From contig NZ_JAOQNX010000003.1 in the NCBI RefSeq assembly GCF_025961575.1, positions 1 to 64,000 of the forward strand: DNA of 64,000 bases. The letters are read 5' to 3'. This document shows positions 40,101 through 47,430 of the stretch, in pieces (the first letter of the stretch is position 1; each line of letters starts with the position of its first letter). Position numbers and translations under genes: made by a program. The stretch comes from Rhodoblastus acidophilus (lineage in GTDB: Bacteria > Pseudomonadota > Alphaproteobacteria > Rhizobiales > Beijerinckiaceae). The notes under the pieces are model-generated. The model was not told the DNA's origin and ran no database searches. It saw only the letters and a list, made by a program, of their open reading frames with translations.

Positions 40101-40347
40101 ACAGGATGACGTTTTCGTTATTCACTCCGAGTTTCGCAACGAGCGGAATCAGAAATCGTTGTTCGAACTCGTTATATATATTGGCGTCATCTGGGTTGTT
40201 GACCAGATCTCCCGTAAAAATCAGAAAATTCGCTTCGAACCCGTGTTCGCGTTGTTCGTCAATGTCTTTGAAAAGACTCTCAATAATTTCGCGTTGAAAC
40301 GGGCTGTCCGATTTGTAATGGAGGTCAGTGATGTGGACAATTTGCAT
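37192..40347 (-). CDS. Calcineurin-like phosphoesterase fused to STAND-like NTPase core; candidate defence protein
   Basis: 1051 residues. The N-terminal domain (1-290) has a complete dinuclear metallophosphoesterase set: DLH (Asp8, His10), GD (Asp47), GNHD (86-88), AHHS (His208/209) and GHVH (237-239). The middle (about 375-600) has an NTPase layout. A Walker-A-like ADKEFGATSL (400-409) lacks the usual lysine, a full Walker B LLILIDDFD lies at 472-480, and FIITAK follows near 502. The C-terminal ~450 residues are helical with no repeat I can name. Such effector-NTPase-sensor architecture is known from STAND (Avs-like) antiviral proteins, with the phosphoesterase as the likely effector; that role is inferred. 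Codon and base use is much more AT-rich than every neighbour, indicating horizontal acquisition. It is monocistronic, with its own TATAAT and terminator. No toxin, antitoxin, methylase or nuclease partner is adjacent. Confidence 0.85.
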   Translation of the reverse strand: MQIVHITDLHYKSDSPFQREIIESLFKDIDEQREHGFEANFLIFTGDLVNNPDDANIYNEFEQRFLIPLVAKLGVNNENVILCPGNHDVSRKTQNDKEMVYATLQGALKDQDKLFALIKKPELKQYAKDISSDFFKLASKYGGAWNNPFYAVHSFDSEKLSFVTFNSAFGCSLKGSEDDRGHLAICTEMATGAFQEVPKGHRIITLAHHSPYDMNESTTRHLDNTFDRYVDIHCYGHVHQSKPTAKISPSGKMFLAQGGALFERNGSYNGYSVIRVASVKDHFHIEARYRSYYANRNEFDEGLDVNKRGLFYNTQASDNYWKNIVPPPTQDDVCYLLMATQDAMCKPLEQTIVDKTLSETFVDPYLIRPHQGDEKIDSSISNIYRFSELLNASENIVIAADKEFGATSLIRYLYIQSYRTCAELPRARVPAIVDSRKLKSYEASITSTIRASIPDSNSPSLKLLPLHDAGRLLILIDDFDVANLEHMDSLKVMYSTYPKAKFIITAKLPLFKGDGLKPILGLEKFIYLQMQPLNRGRVRALIKRWKEPAGYTIDQAVEEIITRFDALGIPLTAAYVTIYLSILQEDKGFSPINTSTVLENFVEGVLNKYKPEYRFRNAFDYRDQINYLSYIAEMMCRENKFIVEYESLYGWTTKYFKDIGIEQDYTKIIEFFTNNKIFDCDGNSIMFRYNLFLSFFIATQMTYQCDFRDWVFSDKIYMSYMNEIDIYCGLKRNDTKALEFLGEKYAHYAAEVAKLIAPLAWTDRLETLKLPSVEKSGDEFSDQITHQLTSPNLSDETRDEVLDRKQNGDKIKPSLSRPDVDLQDLLGCWVITLRCYSVALKNLEGISVTKKEEHLDVILSGWATLLRYACLTFETLLSERQITIGPFHFELTIPKDVSGRLLRAMFLVIPLVVSNILRSDLGSQKLKTPLSKTVLNDDKPPKKKTEEYLRVGLYADMKLSEYMLQLKALRKSLAEDPPSPFLLESLLFKLRDIYLRYGMSQIEQKPFREIVTELSADLRGLKGDARSKHITEYLNKLEKDELVTKLRENRS

Positions 40348-40373
40348 TTAAGAACCTTGATTCGTTTCCGTTG

Positions 40374-40379
40374 ATTATA
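40374..40379 (-). promoter_or_regulatory. -10 element of the phosphoesterase/NTPase gene
   Basis: A perfect TATAAT on the minus strand, about 27 bp upstream of the ATG. No consensus -35 is seen. An AAGG 7 nt before the ATG is the probable ribosome-binding site. Confidence 0.45.
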
Positions 40380-40501
40380 TCGAACTTTTCGCGGCACCGA
40401 CGAGGGTTCGCACCGTTTCGTCCACCAAACGATCAAAATGATTTTCTTGCGATTTTTCGCGTCTTTTTGTCTTTTACGTTGGCGTTAGCGAAACGCAGAA
40501 G

Positions 40502-40525
40502 ATCCGGCAGATTGCTCTGCCGGAT
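40502..40525. other. Strong hairpin in the island's right flank
   Basis: ATCCGGCAG / CTGCCGGAT, a 9-bp perfect stem with loop attgct. Neither strand has a following T tract, so it is not a clear terminator. The rest of 40348-40642 is AT-rich and non-coding. Confidence 0.5.
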
Positions 40526-40551
40526 TGGCTATATTTGTCAGTCGTTTAGCT

Positions 40552-40623
40552 GGTTTCGGGAAAAACCAGATTCAAATTTGCGGAAGAAAAGCGGGGTTTT
40601 TCGGAAAAACCACGTTCAAAATT
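40552..40623. repeat. Two imperfect direct repeats, each a hairpin
   Basis: Copies at 40552-40579 and 40595-40623 share GGTTT...GGAAAAACCA..TTCAAA.TT. Each folds as a GGTTT / AAACC hairpin. Confidence 0.5.
40595..40611 (-). terminator. Possible terminator of nrdJ
   Basis: A 7-bp stem GGTTTTT / AAAAACC; on the minus strand CCGCTTTTCTT follows. It begins 32 bp after the nrdJ stop. Confidence 0.4.
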
Positions 40624-40642
40624 CCACATATGGATAAATCCC

Positions 40643-43600
40643 TCAGCTGCACCCGGTCGTGGCGCCGCAGGTGTCGCATTTCATGCAGGTGCCGTTGCGG
40701 ACCAAGGTAAAATTCGCGCATTCGGGGCAGGCTTCGCCAATATACCCTTTCATGCGGGCTTCGGCTCTCCGGTCCAGGGCGGTGTCGGGAAGTTTGGTCG
40801 GCGGCGTCCAGGTCAGCGTGTCCAAAAGACTCGCCGCGCCCGGCTCGACCAGAGCGTCGGATTTCAGCGCGGTCGCGCCCACCGTCGTCGCCGCAACCGT
40901 CGCCGGCTTTTCCGTCGCCCGATCCGTCTGCACCAGCATCAGCTTGTCCGTCTTGCCGCGGACGAGGCCGCGCGAGACGAAACGCTGGGTCTGGTTCGGC
41001 TGCGCCGCGGGGGCGCGGCTCTGGTCGTCGCCGGCGCCCATGGCGGTGTGGCCGATGTCCGAGGGGTCGACATGGGCGAGGTCGTTGCGGCCGAGATAGG
41101 AAATGGCCAGTTCGCGGAACACATAGTCGAGGATCGAGGTCGCGTTCTTGATCGCGTCATTGCCCTGGACAAAACCGGCGGGCTCGAAGCGGGTGAAGGT
41201 GAAGGCGTCGACATATTCCTCGAGCGGCACGCCATATTGCAGGCCGACCGAAATCGCGATGGCGAAATTGTTCATCAAGCTGCGGAAGGCCGCGCCTTCC
41301 TTGTGCATGTCGATAAAGATTTCGCCGATGCGGCCGTCGCTGTATTCGCCGGTGCGCAAATAAACCTTGTGGCCGCCGACCACGGCTTTTTGCGTGTAGC
41401 CTTTGCGGCGGTCCGGGAGCTTTTCGCGCTCGCGGCGGCGCTCGACGCGCTCGATGACGCGCTCGACGATTTTTTCGGCGATCTGCGTCGCGCGGGCCGG
41501 CTGGGTCTGCTCGATGAAGGCGTCATAGGCGTCCTCATCCTCGTCCTCGTCGCTGATGAGCTGGGAGTTCAAGGGTTGCGAGAGTTTTGAGCCGTCGCGG
41601 TAGAGCGCATTGGCCTTGAGCGCCAGGCGCCAGGAGAGCAGATAGGCGTTCTTGCAGTCCTCGACGCTGGCGTCATTGGGCATGTTGATGGTTTTGGAGA
41701 TCGCGCCGGAAATGAAGGGCTGCGAGGCCGCCATCATGCGGATGTGGCTTTCGACCGACAGATAGCGCTTTCCGGTGCGGCCGCACGGGTTGGCGCAGTC
41801 GAACACCGCATAATGTTCGGGCTTGAGATGCGGGGCGCCCTCGACCGTCATCGCGCCGCAGACGTGAATGTTGGCGGCTTCGATCTCGGCCTTGGTGAAG
41901 CCGAGGAAGGGCAAAAGTTCGAAGCTGGGGTCGTCCAGTTTTTCGAACGGCACTTTGAGCGTGTTGGCTAAAAATTCCGCGCCGAGCACGAATTTGTTGA
42001 AGGCGAATTTGATGTCGAAGGCGCCGACCAGCGCCTGGTCCAGCGCGGCGAGCTGGGCGTCGCCAAACCCCTTGGCTTTCAGCGTCGTCGGGTTGATGCC
42101 GGCGGCCTGGTTGAGGTTGCCGTGGCCGACCGCGAACACTTCGATTTCGGCGATCTGGGCTTCGCTGTAGCCGAGGGCGCGCAGGCCTTCGGGCACGGCG
42201 CGGTTGATGATTTTAAAGTAGCCGCCGCCGGCGAGCTTTTTGAATTTGACCAGGGCGAAGTCGGGCTCGATGCCGGTGGTGTCGCAATCCATGACCAGGC
42301 CGATCGTGCCGGTGGGGGCGACGACCGAGACTTGCGCGTTCCTAAAGCCGTGCTTTTCGCCGAGCGTCAGGGCGCGGTCCCAGGCGCGCTTGGCGTGCTC
42401 GATCAGGTTTTGCTCGGGGCAGGAGGCGGCGTCGAGCGGGACCGGATTTACGGCCAAATCCTCGTAGCCGATGGTCTCGCCGTAAGCCGCGCGGCGGTGG
42501 TTGCGGATGACGCGCAGCATGGCGCTGGAATTGCCGGCATAGCGGGCGAAGGCGCCGAGCTGTTGCGCCATTTCCGCGGAGGTCGCGTAGCAGACGCCGG
42601 TCATGATCGCCGAGAGCGCGCCGCACAGGCTGCGGCCGGCGTCGGAATCATAGGCGAGGCCGGACGACATCAGCAAGCCGCCGATATTGGCGAAGCCGAG
42701 GCCGAGCGTGCGGTAGTCGTAGGAGAGCTGGGCGATTTCGCGCGACGGGAATTGCGCCATCAGCACCGAGATTTCCAGCACGACGGTCCACAGGCGGACG
42801 GCGTGCTCATAGGCGGCGACGTCGAATTTCTTGGTGTCGGGGTCGCGGAATTGCAGCAGGTTCAGCGAGGCGAGATTGCAGGCCGTGTCGTCGAGGAACA
42901 TGTACTCGGAGCACGGATTTGACGCGCGGATTTCGCCGCCGGCCGGGCAGGTGTGCCAGTCGTTGATGGTGGTGTGGAATTGCAGGCCGGGGTCGGCGGA
43001 GGCCCAGGCGGCGTAACCGATCTTGTCCCAGAGGTCCGCGGCTTTAAGAGTTTTGGCGGGCTTGCCGTCGGTGCGGCGGATCAGGTTCCAGTCGCCATCC
43101 TGCTCGACCGCGCGCAGGAACGAGTCGGTGATGCGGACGCTGTTGTTGGAGTTTTGGCCGGAGACGGTGAGATAGGCCTCGGAATCCCAGTCGGTGTTGT
43201 ATTCGTCAATGTCGAACGAGGTGAAACCCTGCTTGGCGTATTGCAGGACGCGCTTGATGAAGGAGTCCGGGCAGTTGGCGCGGCGGGCGAGCTTGATTTC
43301 GCGCTTGAGCGCGGGGTTCTTGTCGGGATTAAAGCAATCGTCGCCGGGGCCTTCGCAGTTCACCGCGGCCTTGAACACGGCCTTCATGTGCTTGCGCAGG
43401 GTTTTGGAGCCTGCGACCAGGGCCGCGACCTTTTCCTCTTCGCGGACCTTCCAGTCAATAAAAGCTTCGATGTCGGGGTGGTCGGCGTCGACCACCACCA
43501 TTTTCGCGGCGCGGCGGGTGGTGCCGCCGGACTTGATGGCGCCGGCGGCGCGGTCGCCGATTTTGAGGAAGGACATCAGGCCGGAGGATTTGCCGCCGCC

Positions 43601-44338
43601 GGACAGGCGCTCGTTTTCGGCGCGCAGGCTGGAGAAATTGGCGCCGGTGCCGGAGCCATATTTAAAGAGGCGCGCCTCGCGGACCCACAGGTCCATGATG
43701 CCGCCCTCGTTGACGAGGTCGTCGCGCACCGACTGGATGAAGCAGGCGTGGGGCTGCGGGTGCTCATAGGCCGAGTTCGAGGCGGTCAGGACTCCCGTCT
43801 CGTGGTCGACATAGAAATGGCCCTGGCCGGGGCCGTCGACGCCATAGGCCCAGTGCAGGCCGGTGTTGAACCATTGCGGGGAGTTGGGCGCGGCGATCTG
43901 GCGGGCCAGCATGTAGCGCATTTCGTCGAAGAAGGCTTGGGCGTCGTCTTCGGAGTCGAAATAGCCGCCTTTATAGCCCCAATAGGCCCAGGCGCCGGCG
44001 AGGCGATCAAAAACCTGCTTGGCCGAGGTTTCGCCGCCGAACCGCTCCTTTTCCGGGAGTTCGGCGAGCGCGGCTTCGTCGGGGACCGAGCGCCACAGGA
44101 AGGACGGGATGGTGGGCTCTTCGACTTTCTTCAGGCGCGCGGGGACGCCGGCCTTGCGGAAATATTTTTGCGCGAGCACGTCGCAGGCGACCTGGCTCCA
44201 GGCGGCCGGGGTCTCGATGCCGGTCTGCGAGAACACCGTGCTGCCGTCGGGATTGCGGATCTCGCTCTTGGTTTCGCGAAATTCGATCGATTGATAGGGA
44301 GACTGGCCTGCATTGGTGTAGTGCCGCTCGATCCGCAT
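40643..44338 (-). CDS. nrdJ: Adenosylcobalamin-dependent (class II) ribonucleotide reductase
   Basis: 1231 residues from the ATG at 44338; the frame continues upstream but without family-like sequence. It reduces ribonucleotides to deoxyribonucleotides with vitamin B12, independently of oxygen. Landmarks: [40 protein letters not shown], the catalytic NPCSEY motif followed by [12 protein letters not shown], and a C-terminal zinc-ribbon-like tail CPEC...CMKCDTCG that presents redox cysteines. The length matches the large alphaproteobacterial NrdJ type. A promoter with a putative NrdR box lies about 200 bp upstream. No B12 riboswitch is visible in the leader. Confidence 0.97.
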   Translation of the reverse strand: MRIERHYTNAGQSPYQSIEFRETKSEIRNPDGSTVFSQTGIETPAAWSQVACDVLAQKYFRKAGVPARLKKVEEPTIPSFLWRSVPDEAALAELPEKERFGGETSAKQVFDRLAGAWAYWGYKGGYFDSEDDAQAFFDEMRYMLARQIAAPNSPQWFNTGLHWAYGVDGPGQGHFYVDHETGVLTASNSAYEHPQPHACFIQSVRDDLVNEGGIMDLWVREARLFKYGSGTGANFSSLRAENERLSGGGKSSGLMSFLKIGDRAAGAIKSGGTTRRAAKMVVVDADHPDIEAFIDWKVREEEKVAALVAGSKTLRKHMKAVFKAAVNCEGPGDDCFNPDKNPALKREIKLARRANCPDSFIKRVLQYAKQGFTSFDIDEYNTDWDSEAYLTVSGQNSNNSVRITDSFLRAVEQDGDWNLIRRTDGKPAKTLKAADLWDKIGYAAWASADPGLQFHTTINDWHTCPAGGEIRASNPCSEYMFLDDTACNLASLNLLQFRDPDTKKFDVAAYEHAVRLWTVVLEISVLMAQFPSREIAQLSYDYRTLGLGFANIGGLLMSSGLAYDSDAGRSLCGALSAIMTGVCYATSAEMAQQLGAFARYAGNSSAMLRVIRNHRRAAYGETIGYEDLAVNPVPLDAASCPEQNLIEHAKRAWDRALTLGEKHGFRNAQVSVVAPTGTIGLVMDCDTTGIEPDFALVKFKKLAGGGYFKIINRAVPEGLRALGYSEAQIAEIEVFAVGHGNLNQAAGINPTTLKAKGFGDAQLAALDQALVGAFDIKFAFNKFVLGAEFLANTLKVPFEKLDDPSFELLPFLGFTKAEIEAANIHVCGAMTVEGAPHLKPEHYAVFDCANPCGRTGKRYLSVESHIRMMAASQPFISGAISKTINMPNDASVEDCKNAYLLSWRLALKANALYRDGSKLSQPLNSQLISDEDEDEDAYDAFIEQTQPARATQIAEKIVERVIERVERRREREKLPDRRKGYTQKAVVGGHKVYLRTGEYSDGRIGEIFIDMHKEGAAFRSLMNNFAIAISVGLQYGVPLEEYVDAFTFTRFEPAGFVQGNDAIKNATSILDYVFRELAISYLGRNDLAHVDPSDIGHTAMGAGDDQSRAPAAQPNQTQRFVSRGLVRGKTDKLMLVQTDRATEKPATVAATTVGATALKSDALVEPGAASLLDTLTWTPPTKLPDTALDRRAEARMKGYIGEACPECANFTLVRNGTCMKCDTCGATTGCS

Positions 44339-44517
44339 TTTTCTGTCCGTCCCCGCCTGTGCCTGTCGATAACGCCGGGCGCACGACCGCGTTCGCGTCG
44401 GGAAAACCCGACGACGCGGACGATACGCAACCGATTTGAACGCTCCATTCGGCGAGGGGGGCGCATGCCAAATTCGCGGCCAGGGCCGCAAAAACCGCCT
44501 CTCGAAGGAATGAGGCG

Positions 44518-44546
44518 ATGCTAAGACTGCGCCCCGGCGTCGTCAA
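44518..44546 (-). promoter_or_regulatory. nrdJ: Predicted nrdJ promoter
   Basis: TTGACG (-35, 44541-44546) and TAGCAT (-10, 44518-44523) on the minus strand with 17-bp spacing. Confidence 0.5.
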
Positions 44547-44556
44547 GATATTGTGG
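44541..44556 (-). promoter_or_regulatory. Putative NrdR box
   Basis: On the minus strand CCACAATATCTTGACG. Its core CAATATCTTG fits the NrdR consensus CWATATATWG with one difference, and it overlaps the predicted -35, as expected for a repressor site. A weaker copy with the inverted arms CCACAAT/ATTGTGG is at 44575-44594. Confidence 0.45.
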
Positions 44557-44574
44557 GTGAGTTATCAACCGCCA

Positions 44575-44594
44575 CCACAATTTGAGGATTGTGG
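44575..44594. promoter_or_regulatory. Second, weaker NrdR-like inverted repeat
   Basis: CCACAAT ttgagg ATTGTGG, a perfect 7-bp inverted repeat. It starts 34 bp from the first box, slightly more than the usual ~31-32 bp pairing of NrdR boxes. Confidence 0.35.
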
Positions 44595-44667
44595 GGATGA
44601 ATTTGAAGGGTCGTTAAGAATTTCTTTGCCTTTTCCGCCATAGTCGTCTAGCGCCGCCGGACACAAG

Positions 44668-45402
44668 CTAAAGTCCCAGCAAAGGCCGCAGGATCGGCAG
44701 GATGACGCTGGTGAAGGCGCCGTTCAGGCCCATGCCGATTCCGCCAAAAGCGCCCGCGACCGAATCGATGTGGAAGGCGCGCGCCGTCCCGATTCCGTGC
44801 GAGGCCACCCCCGCCGCCATGCCGATCGCCGCCGAATCCTTGATTCGCATCAGCCGCATCAGCGGCGTCAGCATCATCGCGCCGGCGACGCCGGTGACGA
44901 TCACCAGCGCCGTGGTGAGAAAGGGCGCGCCGCCCAGCTGTTCCGACAGGCCCATGGCGATCGGCGAGGTCACCGATTTCGGCGCGAGCGAGGCGACGAT
45001 CAGGTCCGAGCCCTTTAGCGCACGCGCCAAAAACGCGGCGGAGAAAATGCCGACCAGCGCGCCCACCGTCAGCGAGGCCACGATCGGCAGGGCCGAAGCC
45101 CGCACCTGCTCCCAATGGCGATAGAGCGGAATGGCGAGCGCGACCGTGGCGGGGCCGAGCAGGAAATGGATGAACTGGGCGCCCTCGAAATAGGTCTCGT
45201 AGCTGGTGCCCGTCAGATAAAGCGCCAGAATGATCATGGCGGCGGCGATCACCACCAGATTGACGGCGGGATGGCGGCCGCAGGCCATGGAAATGCGGTC
45301 GGCGATGACATAGGCGACCAGGGTGAGGGTCAGCCACAGCAGCGGCGTATGGGCGAGATAGACCCAGGCTTCCGCGCCATGGGGCAGCAGGTGGTCGATC
45401 AT
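44668..45402 (-). CDS. lrgB: LrgB/CidB-family membrane protein
   Basis: A 244-residue multi-helix inner-membrane protein with the family features LAPKSVTSPIAMGLSEQLGG and AAGVASHGIGTARAF. LrgAB-type pairs modulate murein hydrolase activity in Gram-positives; in bacteria and plants, related proteins move glycolate, glycerate or pyruvate. The start ATG overlaps the lrgA stop (ATGA), so the pair is co-translated. In an alphaproteobacterium, organic-acid transport is the more likely role. Confidence 0.92.
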   Translation of the reverse strand: MIDHLLPHGAEAWVYLAHTPLLWLTLTLVAYVIADRISMACGRHPAVNLVVIAAAMIILALYLTGTSYETYFEGAQFIHFLLGPATVALAIPLYRHWEQVRASALPIVASLTVGALVGIFSAAFLARALKGSDLIVASLAPKSVTSPIAMGLSEQLGGAPFLTTALVIVTGVAGAMMLTPLMRLMRIKDSAAIGMAAGVASHGIGTARAFHIDSVAGAFGGIGMGLNGAFTSVILPILRPLLGL

Positions 45403-45758
45403 GGCTTTGGCTTTTTCGTCAGCAGGCGGAAGGTGAGGGCGGTCGCGGCCAGCGTCAGCGCTGTCGAGACCAGCAGCGTCACGGTGAGCAGCAGGGCGTT
45501 GGCGGAGAGAATGTCGAAATAGCGCATCATGCCGACCGTCGCCGGCACGAACAGCAGGGACAGATGCCCGAGCAACCGGTCGGCGATGGCGCCCAGCTCT
45601 TTGGGCACGGCCTTTTGGCCCTGGCCGCCGCGCGCGAGCAGATAGGCGAACAGCAGGCCCATGCCGACCACGGGGCCGGGCAGGGGCAAAGCGAACAGGC
45701 GGCAGACCAGTTCGCCGAGCAATTGGCAGAGGAAAATGCCGGCAAGGGCGGCGGTCAT
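45399..45758 (-). CDS. lrgA: LrgA/CidA-family holin-like protein
   Basis: 119 residues from the ATG at 45758 with a GGGAGG box. Four helices; the family core is LPLPGPVVGMGLLFAYLLAR (consensus LPxPGxVxGMxLL). It is the first gene of the lrgA-lrgB pair. It probably forms a membrane complex with LrgB. Confidence 0.9.
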   Translation of the reverse strand: MTAALAGIFLCQLLGELVCRLFALPLPGPVVGMGLLFAYLLARGGQGQKAVPKELGAIADRLLGHLSLLFVPATVGMMRYFDILSANALLLTVTLLVSTALTLAATALTFRLLTKKPKP

Positions 45759-45804
45759 GCGGGACCTCCCCATGTTTCCGGGCGCGGCATGCTCGCGCCC
45801 GCTC

Positions 45805-45831
45805 CGTCTCCCCACGAGCGGGAAGAGGGGA
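45805..45831. repeat. Partial dispersed repeat (CTCTCCC family)
   Basis: GTCTCCCC acgagc GGGAAGAGGGGAC, a degenerate relative of the 36589 and 15987 repeats, between divergent genes. Confidence 0.45.
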
Positions 45832-45973
45832 CGCGCTCGCGTTAAACCCAGGCTTGGGCTTTCGTCAACGCTTTGCCGCCCTATGGCCCCAATGAACGAC
45901 TGGACATCGTCAGCCGGCGCCGCCATAGTCCGCCCGGAAAAAGTCACCCGGCCCAAAAATCTGGATTCGCGCG

Positions 45974-46381
45974 ATGAAATGGCTTGTGCAGCTCTTCACT
46001 TGGTGGAACGAGCAGACCCTGGCGACCCGTATCCATACGGCGTTGCGCGGCGAGCGCGTCGGCGAGGATGAGTTCGGCAATGTCTATTATCGCTGGAAGA
46101 AGGGCAAGATCGATCCCGCGCTCGGCTTCAACCGCCGCTGGGTGATCTATAAGGGCGTCGCCGAGGGCTCCAAGACCCCGCCCGGCTGGTACGGCTGGCT
46201 GCATTACCAGACCGATGAAATTCCCACCGCCGCCGCCTACACGCCGCGCGAATGGGAAAAGCCCTATGTTCCCAATCAGACCGGCACGCCCAACGCCTGG
46301 CGCCCGCAAGGCTCGACGCTGCGCTCCGGCGTCCGTCCGGCCGCGGGCGGCGATTACCAGGCCTGGTCGCCCGACGCCTGA
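45974..46381 (+). CDS. NDUFA12-like accessory subunit of NADH:ubiquinone oxidoreductase
   Basis: A 135-residue soluble protein. The segment VGEDEFGNVYYRWKKGK and then RRWVIYKGVAEGSKTPPGWYGWLHY are the NDUFA12/B17.2 signature (the family has GxDxxGNxYYE and VP(P)xWHxWLHH). This supernumerary complex I subunit is characteristic of alphaproteobacteria and mitochondria. It peripherally stabilises the matrix/cytoplasmic arm. It is followed 3 bp later by the DUF2155 gene, a conserved neighbour pair in the class. Confidence 0.95.
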   Translation: MKWLVQLFTWWNEQTLATRIHTALRGERVGEDEFGNVYYRWKKGKIDPALGFNRRWVIYKGVAEGSKTPPGWYGWLHYQTDEIPTAAAYTPREWEKPYVPNQTGTPNAWRPQGSTLRSGVRPAAGGDYQAWSPDA

Positions 46382-46384
46382 GCC

Positions 46385-47197
46385 ATGCGACAGTCTTATC
46401 TCGCGCTCTGCCTCGCGGCGGGCCTGCTGGCCGGCCAGGCCGCGCGCGCCGACCAGATCCGCAATCCCAACGCCGTGTTCGCCGGTCTGGACAAGATCAC
46501 CGGCCGCATCATCTCCTTCGATGTCGCCATCGACGAGACCGTGCAGTTCGGCACGCTGCAGATCACGCCGCGCGTCTGCCTGACCCGGCCGCAGACGGAA
46601 AATCCGCTCACCGAGGGTTTTGTCGAGGTCGACGACGTCGAGAGCGCCAAAAGCGCCAAGCGCATCTTCTCCGGCTGGATGTTCGCCGCGAGCCCCGGCC
46701 TGCATGGCGTCGAGCATCCCGTCTATGACGTCTGGCTGAAGGACTGCAAGGGCGGCAAGGAAGTGGTGGCGTCGCCCGCGCCGGGAACGCCCGCCGCGAC
46801 CCCGCCCAACGCCCAACCCGCGCCCACGCCCGGCAAGAAGCCGCGCATTCTCAAACCGCAGGAGCCCGAGGAGCCCAAGGTCGAGGCGCCGGCGTCTTCG
46901 GCCGAGCCGGCCCCGCCGGCCGAGCCTGTCGACATCGCCGCGCCGCCCGCTGGACCCGCGCCGCTGCCGCCGCCCGTCGAGGTCGGCGCGCCTCCGGGCG
47001 CCGGCGCCGCGCCGGCTGCTCCTGCAGCGAACCCGGCGGATCCCGCCGCGGCCCCGCCCAAGCCGAAAAAGAAGCCGAAGCCCAAGCCGCCTGCGCCGCA
47101 ATCGCCGCAGTCTCAGCCGACGGCCGCGCCGCCGCCGCAACCTCAGCGCGCGCCGGAACCGCGCGGCGGCTTCCCCAATCTGCGCGACCTCTTCTAG
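46385..47197 (+). CDS. DUF2155 periplasmic protein with Pro/Ala-rich tail
   Basis: 270 residues. After a signal peptide (LALCLAAGLLAGQAARA), the DUF2155 domain spans about 22-125. It includes LDKITGRIISFDVAIDETVQ, the FGTLQI strand, a pair of cysteines (RVC and DCKGG) and FSGWMFAASPGLHGVEHPVY. The remainder is a long Pro/Ala/Lys tail of low complexity that could span periplasm or peptidoglycan. Function unknown; its fixed position after the NDUFA12 gene in alphaproteobacteria suggests a link to respiration or envelope. Confidence 0.9.
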   Translation: MRQSYLALCLAAGLLAGQAARADQIRNPNAVFAGLDKITGRIISFDVAIDETVQFGTLQITPRVCLTRPQTENPLTEGFVEVDDVESAKSAKRIFSGWMFAASPGLHGVEHPVYDVWLKDCKGGKEVVASPAPGTPAATPPNAQPAPTPGKKPRILKPQEPEEPKVEAPASSAEPAPPAEPVDIAAPPAGPAPLPPPVEVGAPPGAGAAPAAPAANPADPAAAPPKPKKKPKPKPPAPQSPQSQPTAAPPPQPQRAPEPRGGFPNLRDLF

Positions 47198-47225
47198 CAG
47201 GCCGATCAGCGCGTTGGCCGCCCCC

Positions 47226-47269
47226 GCCCTTCGAGACGCCCGCCAAGGCGGGCTCCTCAGGGTGAGGGC
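47226..47269. repeat. Dispersed palindromic repeat, TCGAGAC/CTCCTCA family
   Basis: CCTTCGAGAC, inner hairpin GCCCGCC aa GGCGGGC, then TCCTCAGGGTGAGGG. Second copy of the element at 7941. Confidence 0.7.
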
Positions 47270-47272
47270 TAA

Positions 47273-47294
47273 TTTATTGTTTTAAAATAATAAA
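47273..47294. promoter_or_regulatory. 22-bp near-perfect AT palindrome
   Basis: TTTATT-g-TTTTAAAA-t-AATAAA in otherwise GC-rich DNA, about 135 bp upstream of the chemoreceptor start. It could be an operator, an UP-like element or part of the repeat-associated terminator. Confidence 0.3.
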
Positions 47295-47430
47295 CATCTG
47301 TCGAATGGCCCCGTCCCGACGCTTCGCTCGACGCGTCCGGAGGCCGCACAGCCAGCCCCGCGCAACCCAGGACCGCTAGGCTCACCTCCGGCGCGCCCAA
47401 CGCTTGGCGCTCCGCAGCGGAGGCTTGTCC

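Larger units (their letters stand above)
44339..44667. other. nrdJ leader and lrgB downstream region
   Basis: No coding signal. It contains the nrdJ promoter, the NrdR-like boxes and a ~180-nt 5' leader with one TCGTCGGG/CCCGACGC-type inverted repeat around 44394-44415. No B12 box was found. Confidence 0.5.

Noticed and set aside
40624-40634. TTATCCATA, one mismatch from a DnaA box, near the nrdJ end
   Set aside because: A single imperfect match with no cluster; not evidence of an origin.
36864-40642. Integrase, transposase or tRNA attachment site bounding the AT-rich island
   Set aside because: None found; the only flanking structures are hairpins, parS and dispersed repeats.
44339-44517. 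Possible cobalamin riboswitch in the nrdJ leader
   Set aside because: No B12 box or conserved riboswitch core could be recognised in the leader.
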